DNA of 9,979 nt from DATKDU01 sp035512595 (GTDB lineage Bacteria; Planctomycetota; Planctomycetia; Pirellulales; Pirellulaceae), in the NCBI GenBank assembly GCA_035512595.1, contig DATKDU010000458.1:1-9979 (forward strand), read 5' to 3'. Shown piece after piece: positions 1 through 5,747 of this stretch. The notes under the pieces were generated by a model. It was not told the origin of the DNA and searched no databases. It worked only from the letters and a program-made list of their open reading frames with translations. Position 1 is the first letter of the stretch; every line of letters begins with the position of its first letter. Both the position numbers and the translations under genes were made by a program.

Positions 1-406
1 CGTTTTGGCCCGCGGCGGCGTCATCGGCGGCTCGAGTGCCGGGGCCTCGATCCAGGCCCAATACATGGTCCGCGGCAGTCCATTGGGCAACGAGGAGATG
101 ATGGCGGAGGGATACGAGCGGGGGCTGGGATTCTTGCCGGGGGCCGCAGTCGATCAGCATTTTTCCCAGCGGAAGCGGTTTCTCGACCTGACGAGCGTCG
201 TGCGGCGGCATCCGGCGCTGTTGGGCATCGGCATCGACGAAGCGACGGCCCTGGTCGTCCGCGGGCAGAAGGGAGAAGTGATCGGCCGCGGCAACGTCCA
301 TTTCTACGACCATCGCGGCGGTCCACCGACGGAGGAGCGCGACTATCAGTCGGTCGCCGCGGGGGGAACGTACGATCTGGTCGAGCGGCGGGTGGTGGGG
401 CCGTAG
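1..406 (+). CDS. Cyanophycinase-like peptidase, S51 family (C-terminal part, 5' truncated)
   Basis: The gene is cut by the left edge; its reading frame enters at base 2 and ends at the TAG at 404-406, leaving about 134 residues. It resembles the C-terminal half of cyanophycinase, a serine peptidase that cleaves the beta-Asp-Arg polymer cyanophycin to dipeptides. The nucleophile motif GGSSAGA is visible, with the likely catalytic Ser encoded at 35-37. It is followed by a DQHFSQRKR segment at about 152-178, containing the conserved Asp, Gln and His, and by GIGIDEATA at about 228-254, which should hold the conserved Glu. In well-studied cyanophycinases the DQHFSQR segment carries three arginines; here the first two are present but the third position is Asp (QRKRFLD). 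This may mean a changed substrate, such as another beta-linked or acidic peptide. Many planctomycetes carry distant S51 homologues, so the exact substrate is uncertain. No neighbouring cyanophycin synthetase is visible. Confidence 0.85.
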   Translation, partial: VLARGGVIGGSSAGASIQAQYMVRGSPLGNEEMMAEGYERGLGFLPGAAVDQHFSQRKRFLDLTSVVRRHPALLGIGIDEATALVVRGQKGEVIGRGNVHFYDHRGGPPTEERDYQSVAAGGTYDLVERRVVGP

Positions 407-485
407 TGCGGACTTGCCGCGTTGGCAAAACGCCAAAGACTGTCTGGCAAATCCCTAGCGCTGTTGCGCTTGACGTGCGCCCAAG
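407..485. terminator. Convergent intergenic region with two small stem-loops
   Basis: This 79-bp gap separates the 3' ends of the S51 peptidase gene (+) and the FloA-like gene (-). It holds two short perfect stems. TTGGC (422-426) pairs with GCCAA (432-436) around AAAAC, and AGCGC (457-461) pairs with GCGCT (466-470) around TGTT. Neither is followed by a clear T-tract on either strand. The position suggests transcript ends for both genes, but an intrinsic terminator is only weakly supported. Confidence 0.25.
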
Positions 486-839
486 CTACCTGGGCTCTCC
501 ATCTGGGAGCTGCTTCTCGACCAGGTCTGCCAGTTGTTCCGGCGAGTGAATCAACCCCCGCTGCGCCAGGTAGATGCTCTCGGCAATGCCGCAGCGCCTG
601 GGATCGTGGCTGAGCCCGCGATGGACGAGGGTCACCAGCGCATCGACGATCAATCCCGGCGGCACGCCCCGCAGCCGCATCCCCAGAAGCTGCACGACCG
701 AGATCGGCGCTCCGCTGGTAAAGGCCCGCAGCCAGGGTCCCAGGACCATCACTCCCAAGACCGCCATGGCCAGCAGCATCACCAACACCACGACGACGAT
801 GGCCAGCGCGAACGCCTGATTGAAAGGTATGTCGTTCAT
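486..839 (-). CDS. Short membrane protein similar to the N-terminus of flotillin-like FloA
   Basis: The protein has 117 residues. Residues about 9-34 form one strong hydrophobic segment rich in Val, Leu and Ala, so it is probably anchored in the membrane with a cytoplasmic remainder. The following part, LGPWLRAFTSGAPISVVQLL then GMRLRGVPPGLIVDALVTLV (about residues 33-72), matches the pattern I know from the start of FloA/UPF0365 proteins, where a membrane segment is followed by a G-M-R-L-R-x-V-x-P stretch. FloA proteins are normally about 330 residues and continue into a flotillin-like domain that is absent here; this gene ends after a short helical tail (SPEQLADLVEKQLP). The start is well supported: GAGGTGA at 847-853 lies 7 nt upstream of the ATG on the minus strand. 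The gene lies downstream of the DUF1501 gene on the same strand, after a 115-bp gap. A role as a microdomain adaptor or FloA partner is inference; it could also be a degraded FloA gene, though the clean start and stop argue against this. Confidence 0.7.
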   Translation of the reverse strand: MNDIPFNQAFALAIVVVVLVMLLAMAVLGVMVLGPWLRAFTSGAPISVVQLLGMRLRGVPPGLIVDALVTLVHRGLSHDPRRCGIAESIYLAQRGLIHSPEQLADLVEKQLPDGEPR

Positions 840-846
840 GAAATGC

Positions 847-853
847 TCACCTC
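847..853 (-). promoter_or_regulatory. Ribosome binding site of the FloA-like gene
   Basis: On the minus strand this reads GAGGTGA, a close Shine-Dalgarno match, 7 nt before the ATG at 839. It fixes the start of the short membrane protein and supports its being expressed rather than a remnant. Confidence 0.6.
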
Positions 854-954
854 GTCGTCGTCCATCGCCAAGACGCTAGCTGTTAATACTGTATTCTTGC
901 AGCTACAAATCCGAGGCGTTCTCGCCGCCGGGATGCCCACTGCTGGGCGCGTCT

Positions 955-2484
955 TCATGCCACAATCTGCCGGATCACCCTGCCCCCCACGTCGGTCAGG
1001 CTCTCGTCGCGTCCCTGATGGAACCAGGTCAACAGCTCGTGGTCGAGCCCCAGCAGGTGCAGGATCGTGGCGTGGATGTCGTGCAGATGGGCCTTGTTCT
1101 CCACGGCCTCGAAGCCCAGCTCGTCGGTCGCCCCGTACTTCATTCCCCCTTGCACGTTCCCGCCCGCCAGCCACATTGAGAAGCCGTACGGATTGTGGTT
1201 CCGCCCCGGTTCTCCCTGTCCCTCGCTGAACGGCATTCGCCCGAACTCGCCCCCCCAGACGACGAGCGTGCTGTCGAGAAGGCCGCGCTGGGAGAGGTCG
1301 GTGAGCAGTGCCGCGATCGGTCGATCGGCTTCCGCCGCGTGCTGGCCGTGGTTGGTCTCGATGCTCTTGTGGGCGTCCCAAGTGTCCTCCAGGTGGCCGC
1401 CGCCGGAATAGAGCTGTACGAAGCGGACGCCCCGCTCGACGAGCCGCCGGGCGACGAGACAGTTCCGGCCGAACTCGTCGGTCGGCTGCTGGCCAATGCC
1501 GTACAGATCGAGCGTCTGCTGCGATTCCTGGGCGAGATCGACCGCTTCGGGCGCTTCGGCCTGCATCCGGAAGGCCAGTTCGTAGCTGTTGATCCGTGCG
1601 GCCAACTCCTGTCCACCGGGTCGCGCATCGAGATGTTCCTGGTTGAGCTGGGCGAGCAAGTCGAGCTGCCGCCGCTGGGCGGTGCGGTCGAGATGGGCCG
1701 GTCCGCGGAGATCGAGGATCGGATCGCCGGTTGGGCGAAAGAGGGTCCCTTGATAGGCGGCCGACATGAAGCCGCTTGACCAGTTGGGCTGGCCGCTGAT
1801 TGGGCCGCCGCGCTTGTCGAGAATGACGACGTAACCAGGCAGGCTCTGGTTCTCGGTCCCCATGCCGTAGACGGCCCAGCTCCCCAGTGACGGCCGGCCG
1901 ATGAACGTCTTGCCGGTGTTCATCGCCACGAGTGCCGAGCCGTGAGCATGGCTGTCGGTGTGGCAGGAATTGATCACCGCCAGCTTGTCGGCATGCTGGC
2001 GGACGTTTTCGAAGAAATCGGAGATGAGCAGCCCGCTTTGGCCGCCGGGGCGGAACTTGCGAAACGACGGCGTCAGATAGCCGATCTTGCGTCCGCCGGA
2101 GTTGATGAACTTCTTTCCTTCTGGGAGTGGCTGGCCGGCGTGCTTTTCCAGCTCGGGCTTGTAGTCGAACGTATCGACCTGGCTCGGCGCGCCGTTCATC
2201 ATCAGGAAGATGACGCTCTTGGCCTGCATGGGAAAGTGCGTCTTCTTCACCGCCAGCGGACCGGCAGGCAGCGGCGGGCTTTCGCTGGCGCTGACCGAGC
2301 GCGGCTGGAATCCATCGCCGCCGAGCATGGCCGCCAGCGCGAGGCCCGCAAAGCCGCCTCCCATTTCCCACACCAGCTCGCGGCGGGTGAGGCCGCAGGG
2401 GAACAGTAGACCACTCGCTCCGCGAGTGGTTTTGTGCACTCGCGGAGCGAGTGCACTACATTTAGTCCACATAGATGAACTCAT
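955..2484 (-). CDS. DUF1501 family protein (sulfatase/alkaline-phosphatase-like), Tat leader
   Basis: The protein has up to 509 residues and is a typical planctomycete DUF1501 member, a family related to the sulfatase/alkaline phosphatase fold. An export leader is visible: LTRRELVWEMGGG at residues 32-44 carries the twin arginines, followed by a hydrophobic run to about 56, so Tat export is likely. FLMMNGAPSQVDTFDYKPEL (about 93-112) is the family's N-terminal metal-site region, and the segment around VVWGGEFGRMPFSEGQGEPG then RNHNPYGFSMWLAGG is the conserved C-terminal half. HLHDIHATILHLLGLDH near the end is also characteristic. No enzymatic reaction is established for the family. The start is uncertain: ATG at 2484 overlaps the upstream gene by 23 nt, another ATG lies at 2472 and a GTG at 2439, and none has a good ribosome binding site. 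Nearly all sequence before the twin arginines is encoded by a REP-like palindrome. It forms a probable operon with the DUF1553 gene, its usual partner. Confidence 0.9.
   Translation of the reverse strand: MSSSMWTKCSALAPRVHKTTRGASGLLFPCGLTRRELVWEMGGGFAGLALAAMLGGDGFQPRSVSASESPPLPAGPLAVKKTHFPMQAKSVIFLMMNGAPSQVDTFDYKPELEKHAGQPLPEGKKFINSGGRKIGYLTPSFRKFRPGGQSGLLISDFFENVRQHADKLAVINSCHTDSHAHGSALVAMNTGKTFIGRPSLGSWAVYGMGTENQSLPGYVVILDKRGGPISGQPNWSSGFMSAAYQGTLFRPTGDPILDLRGPAHLDRTAQRRQLDLLAQLNQEHLDARPGGQELAARINSYELAFRMQAEAPEAVDLAQESQQTLDLYGIGQQPTDEFGRNCLVARRLVERGVRFVQLYSGGGHLEDTWDAHKSIETNHGQHAAEADRPIAALLTDLSQRGLLDSTLVVWGGEFGRMPFSEGQGEPGRNHNPYGFSMWLAGGNVQGGMKYGATDELGFEAVENKAHLHDIHATILHLLGLDHELLTWFHQGRDESLTDVGGRVIRQIVA
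2411..2456. repeat. REP-like double palindrome at the DUF1553/DUF1501 junction
   Basis: Two hairpins are separated by TTTT (2430-2433). The first pairs CCACTCGC (2411-2418) with GCGAGTGG (2422-2429) around TCC. The second pairs GTGCACTCGC (2434-2443) with GCGAGTGCAC (2447-2456) around GGA. The two 17-nt cores are also reverse complements of each other, so the whole block is an inverted pair of palindromes, the layout of a BIME built from REP sequences. In bacteria REPs are commonly mobilised in trans by RAYT transposases, none of which is in this window. Here the element begins 6 bp past the stop codon of the DUF1553 gene and lies inside the DUF1501 reading frame, encoding about residues 10-25. 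It could also stabilise or attenuate the dicistronic mRNA. Confidence 0.85.
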
Positions 2485-5400
2485 TGGTATTCAGGAGCAC
2501 GTGGCACAGCGAGGCCAGGGCTAGCTCGGCTGGCGTCGGCGGGACCGGCGGCTCGACGAGTTGGTACCGGCCCATCAAATATCGTTCGACCCCCGCCAAT
2601 TCTTCGGCATTCAAGGCCCGGTTGTAAACGACCAACTCAGCGATATCGCCCGTGAAATATTCGCCGTCGATGTTCCCTTGCTGGCCGATCACGTAGGCGG
2701 TCGTGAGATTGCGGCGCGGAAGGGGGGAGCCTTTGCGGGCCAGCTCCTGGCCGTTGATTCCGATTGCCGCGTCGCTGGCGTCCGAAACGGCCGTGACGAA
2801 AAACGGCCTAGCGCGCGGCCACGCACCGGCTGCCGCAAAATCATCCGAGAGTCGGACGCTGCTTTCGCCCGTCAGTCCGAGGAATGCCGAGGTGACCGAG
2901 TTGCCGGCAGTGCCGTTCCAATTGGAAAAAATCGCCCGATGACTCTCGTTCCCTGCCGCATCGCTGACGACGGCGAGGATCGTGAACTGCTGCGACGTAA
3001 GGACCTGGCCGGCGAGCTTTAAGAACCGCTTCTGGCCGTCGAAGCGAATGACGGGATGGCCGCTGGCTGCGTTGCTCACCAGCACTGGACGTGCCGCTTC
3101 CAGCGGCTGGCTGGCATGATGCGCCTGCGGCGACTGATCTTGCCACTGGCTGACGCGGCCGGAATCATCGGCCGTCACCCCCGCATCCCCGCGCAGGTGC
3201 AGCGCCAGCCCGGAAGCGACAGGAAGGCTATCCGGCAGTGGCTCTGGCACTCGCTTGGGCAGCGCGGCAAAGTGTTTTTCTTGCTCCGCGAGGTGCGCTA
3301 GTGCGGCGGCTCGCTCGCGGTCGCTGGGAAGCCGGCCGAAGACGCGGCGCCAGAGGTGCTCGATGATTTGTCCGCGAGCATCAGGGGGCTGACGCCCCCC
3401 GCTCGCCGTTAGCTGACGCCCCCCGCTCGCCAGGCGCGCGAGCATCGTGCTCTGCTCGTGGACGAACGAGTTGTTGAGCAGCGCCAGTGCCTGCGGCGCG
3501 ACGGTCGTCACGTCCCGCTGGCCGCAGGGGAGCGTCGTGTCCGAGAAGTCAAACGTCGTCATCAGCGGCATCAGCAAGCTCCGCTGCGAAACCATGTAAA
3601 TGCTGCGGCGAAGCTGTTCCCGCGGCGGGGATGGCTGCCAGGCGGCACTCTTTCGCGACAGCCCCTCCAAAGCCTCGGCACTCAGCGTCGGGCGGAAGCT
3701 CTTGCCCCCCATCCGCAAATCGAGCTGCCCGCTGGCCGCCAGCATCGCATCCCGCAGCGACTCGGCATCGAGCCGCCGCCGCTCGGCATGCCACCAGAGT
3801 TGATTGCCGGCATCGCGCTGAGCGTACTCCGCTTGCTGCGGATGGAGCGACGCCTGGCGATACGTCGCCGAATTGAGCATCAGGCGGTGGAGGCGCTTCA
3901 AATCCCACCCGCCAACCGCCGATGGTATGCGGGTATGCGGGTGTGAGCGTGTGAGAGTGTTTGACCGATCGTCATTCCCCGATACCCTCACACCCTCATA
4001 CCCCGCCACCTGACTCCATTCGAGTGGTCCCGAAATCAGCTCGCTGGCCAGCCAATCGAGCAACTCCGGATGCGTCGGCTTCTCTCCCGAGTAGCCAAAA
4101 TCATTCGTGGTGCGGACGAGCCCCTGGCCGAAGTGGTGCAGCCACAGCCGGTTGACGATCACCCGCGGAGTAAGCGGGTTCTGTGCGTTGGCAATCCACC
4201 TGGCCAGTTGCAGCCGCCGCTGCGACGTTTTCGCTTCTGCGGTCGGCTCAACGAAGGGCCGCTCGAGCGAAGGCACAAACGATAGGCTGGCCGGTATCAC
4301 CTCATCGGCCGGGTGCCGCGGATCCCCCTTCTTGAGCAAATGCAGCGGCGGCGGATCGCGCGACAAGTCGGTCCAGCCGAGCACGTCATAACCGAGTTCG
4401 TCCTTGCTGGGGCCGCCGAGCAATTCCCGCTCGCGCGGCTCGATGGGGCCGGCCCAGAATGCCGCCGCCATCCGGTAATAATCGGTCTGCCAGATCGGAT
4501 CGAACTTGTGGTCGTGACAGCGGGCGCACTTCACCGTCAGGCCGAGAAACGCACTGCTCGTGGCGTGTACCAGGTCCTCCAGCCGTTCGTATTTGTATTC
4601 CTGCGGATCATTCGGCTCGTCGTTCCACGTGCCCAGCCGCAAGAACCCGGTCGCGACGACGGTCGATTCGTCACGCTGGGGCAATTCGTCGCCGGCCAGT
4701 TGCTCGACAATGAACTCGTCGTACGGCTTGTCGTCATTGAACGCCTGGACGACCCAGTCGCGGTACTTCCAGGCGTGCGGCTTTTCCTGGTCGCGCTCGT
4801 AGCCGCTCGTCTCCGCGAACCGCACCACGTCGAGCCAATGCCGAGCGTACCGCTCGCCGAAGTGAGGCGACGCCAGCAGCCGATCGACCAGCCGCTCGTG
4901 TGCGTCGGGCGAAACATCGGCCAGCAGTGCCTCTAGTTCCGACGCATCCGGCGGCATTCCGACCACGTCGAAGTACATCCGCCGAATGAGCGTCCGCCGA
5001 TCAGCTTGCGGCGCAGGGGTCATGCCGTTTTCCGCCAGCTTCGGCAGTACGAACGCATCAATCGCATTGGCCGGGCTTGATCCGCCGGCTACTTCGTGCT
5101 GAACCCTGAACCCTGAACCCTGAACCCTCCGCACCATTTGCAGCGACCACCAGTCCCGTCCGCCGCGCACCTCGGTCGTCTTTTCAAACAAATCGAGCAA
5201 GCGTCCTTCCGGCCAGCGCGCGCCGGCGGCAATCCACTGCCGCAGCACGTCGATTTCCGCCGCCGCCAGCTTTTGCGGCTGCCCCATCTTCAGCGGCGGC
5301 ATTTCCCCCGTCTCGACGCGAGACAGGAGATAACTCTCGGCCGGTTTTCCGGCGACGATGACCGCCCCGCTATCGCCGCCGGCCAGAGCACGCGCCGCAG

Positions 5401-5599
5401 CGGCCAGCACCAGCCCCCCTTCGAAATGCCGCTCGTTGTGGCATTCCAGGCACCGTTTGACCAGGATCGGCGCGACGTCGCGCTCAAAATCGGGCGCTGC
5501 AGCGCCCGCCGGCGTCCCAGCGGCGACGAGCGCCAGAAGCGCGAGCGCCAGGAAACGCAGTCTCCCCAGATGAGATTCTTGAAGCAGGTCGCCGATCAT
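2462..5599 (-). CDS. Planctomycete cytochrome c / DUF1549 / DUF1553 protein with LamG-like insert
   Basis: This 1045-residue protein begins with a signal peptide (about residues 1-35, hydrophobic core RFLALALLALVAAG, Ala-rich cleavage region), so it is exported. A PSCyt1-type domain follows with one heme-binding CLECH motif (Cys50, Cys53, His54). DUF1549 (PSCyt2) spans about 178-385, starting at NAIDAFVLPKLAENG and containing a second CxxCH (KCARCHDHK, about 356). DUF1553 (PSD1) begins around LARWIANAQNPLTPRVIVNR and holds the conserved NRLWLHHFGQGLV. About residues 790-1015 form a LamG/concanavalin-like domain (SGLALHLRGDAGV to IAELVVYNRALNAEELAGVE), inserted before the usual C-terminal motif LASLCHVLLNTNEFIYVD. 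Role in the family: probable periplasmic redox or degradative function, substrate unknown; the lectin-like insert suggests carbohydrate or surface binding. Three short repeat blocks are translated in frame (see separate entries). The start ATG at 5599 has GGGGGAAG about 10 nt upstream on the minus strand. The DUF1501 gene follows with a slight overlap. Confidence 0.93.
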   Translation of the reverse strand: MIGDLLQESHLGRLRFLALALLALVAAGTPAGAAAPDFERDVAPILVKRCLECHNERHFEGGLVLAAAARALAGGDSGAVIVAGKPAESYLLSRVETGEMPPLKMGQPQKLAAAEIDVLRQWIAAGARWPEGRLLDLFEKTTEVRGGRDWWSLQMVRRVQGSGFRVQHEVAGGSSPANAIDAFVLPKLAENGMTPAPQADRRTLIRRMYFDVVGMPPDASELEALLADVSPDAHERLVDRLLASPHFGERYARHWLDVVRFAETSGYERDQEKPHAWKYRDWVVQAFNDDKPYDEFIVEQLAGDELPQRDESTVVATGFLRLGTWNDEPNDPQEYKYERLEDLVHATSSAFLGLTVKCARCHDHKFDPIWQTDYYRMAAAFWAGPIEPRERELLGGPSKDELGYDVLGWTDLSRDPPPLHLLKKGDPRHPADEVIPASLSFVPSLERPFVEPTAEAKTSQRRLQLARWIANAQNPLTPRVIVNRLWLHHFGQGLVRTTNDFGYSGEKPTHPELLDWLASELISGPLEWSQVAGYEGVRVSGNDDRSNTLTRSHPHTRIPSAVGGWDLKRLHRLMLNSATYRQASLHPQQAEYAQRDAGNQLWWHAERRRLDAESLRDAMLAASGQLDLRMGGKSFRPTLSAEALEGLSRKSAAWQPSPPREQLRRSIYMVSQRSLLMPLMTTFDFSDTTLPCGQRDVTTVAPQALALLNNSFVHEQSTMLARLASGGRQLTASGGRQPPDARGQIIEHLWRRVFGRLPSDRERAAALAHLAEQEKHFAALPKRVPEPLPDSLPVASGLALHLRGDAGVTADDSGRVSQWQDQSPQAHHASQPLEAARPVLVSNAASGHPVIRFDGQKRFLKLAGQVLTSQQFTILAVVSDAAGNESHRAIFSNWNGTAGNSVTSAFLGLTGESSVRLSDDFAAAGAWPRARPFFVTAVSDASDAAIGINGQELARKGSPLPRRNLTTAYVIGQQGNIDGEYFTGDIAELVVYNRALNAEELAGVERYLMGRYQLVEPPVPPTPAELALASLCHVLLNTNEFIYVD
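3389..3431. repeat. 24-bp-period GC-rich direct repeat inside the DUF1553 gene
   Basis: The 19-mer CTGACGCCCCCCGCTCGCC occurs at 3389-3407 and again, identical, at 3413-3431, separated by GTTAG. Directly before the first copy lies GGGGG (3384-3388), which can pair with CCCCC after CTGACG to form a strong stem-loop. On the coding (minus) strand the block is read as ASGGRQLTASGGRQ plus PPD at about residues 721-738, a duplicated peptide that looks foreign to the DUF1553 domain. The reading frame is kept. Confidence 0.85.
3924..4002. repeat. Imperfect inverted repeat inside the DUF1553 gene
   Basis: The arm at 3932-3950 (GGTATGCGGGTGTGAGCGT) and the arm at 3984-4002 are reverse complements at 17 of 19 positions, with a 33-nt loop. 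The left arm is preceded by an extra GGTATGC unit at 3924-3930, and both arms are built from GGGTATG- and GGTGTGAG-type units. On the coding strand the block is translated as a hydrophilic linker beginning VAGYEGVRVSGNDD, at about residues 530-560, between SGPLEW and GGWDLKRLHRL. In the family those two flanks normally lie close together, so the block appears to be an in-frame insertion. Confidence 0.8.
5099..5128. repeat. 7-bp tandem repeat (CTGAACC, four copies) inside the DUF1553 gene
   Basis: Four exact copies of CTGAACC run from 5099 to 5126, followed by a partial unit CT. Read on the coding strand the unit is GGTTCAG, and the array is translated as VQGSGFRVQ at about residues 158-167, in the linker between the cytochrome region and DUF1549. 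Three units make 21 bp, so copy changes in steps of three would keep the frame, whereas single-unit slippage would disrupt it. Confidence 0.9.
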
Positions 5600-5600
5600 C

Positions 5601-5651
5601 GCTCGCTTCTTCCCCCGGGGTTTTTTGCGCCCTTACCAGTGTGAAGCGAGC
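5601..5651. promoter_or_regulatory. Inverted repeat in the divergent promoter region
   Basis: GCTCGCTTC (5601-5609) and GAAGCGAGC (5643-5651) form a perfect 9-bp inverted repeat with 33 nt between them, next to the start codon of the DUF1553 gene. Between them lies CCCCGGGG (5613-5620) followed by TTTTTT (5621-5626). This may be an operator or an mRNA leader stem for the DUF1553/DUF1501 transcript. A regulator cannot be named from the sequence. Confidence 0.3.
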
Positions 5652-5692
5652 GCCCAGTCGATGCAAGTCGATTCGCAGCCGGAACGCCTTGG

Positions 5693-5721
5693 TTGCCTTG
5701 GGCATGCGGTTTGCAAAGAAT
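5693..5721 (+). promoter_or_regulatory. Possible sigma70-like promoter for the glycosyltransferase
   Basis: TTGCCT (5693-5698) and AAGAAT (5716-5721) each match the consensus hexamers at four of six positions and are 17 bp apart. The resulting leader would be about 20 nt long, ending in an AGGGA ribosome binding site at 5734-5738. An 8-bp palindrome, TTTGCAAA, at 5710-5717 overlaps the -10 element. Support is by pattern only, and planctomycete promoters are poorly defined. Confidence 0.22.
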
Positions 5722-5747
5722 CTGAAGGCGGGCAGGGAAACGGTCCC

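Noticed and set aside
836..865. Nine-codon leader peptide frame (MDDDEVSIS) whose stop overlaps the ATG of the FloA-like gene
   Set aside because: The TGA/ATG overlap looks like translational coupling, but there is no ribosome binding site before the mini-frame and the downstream gene has its own strong site within it. Chance is more likely.
836..2371. A long minus-strand frame overlapping the DUF1501 gene in another frame
   Set aside because: The product is a low-complexity Arg/Pro/Ala-rich string without motifs. The DUF1501 frame carries the conserved family sequence over the same bases.
5099..5128. CRISPR-like or telomere-like array
   Set aside because: The unit is only 7 bp with no spacers, and the array lies inside a coding sequence in frame. 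It is a simple tandem repeat.
5613..5626. CCCCGGGG followed by TTTTTT as a plus-strand intrinsic terminator
   Set aside because: The palindrome has no loop and no plus-strand gene ends upstream; it lies in a divergent promoter region.
5625..5747. N-terminal extension of the glycosyltransferase from an upstream in-frame ATG
   Set aside because: The 41 extra residues are not family-like and the ATG at 5748 has a proper ribosome binding site, directly before the conserved MKILFFT start.
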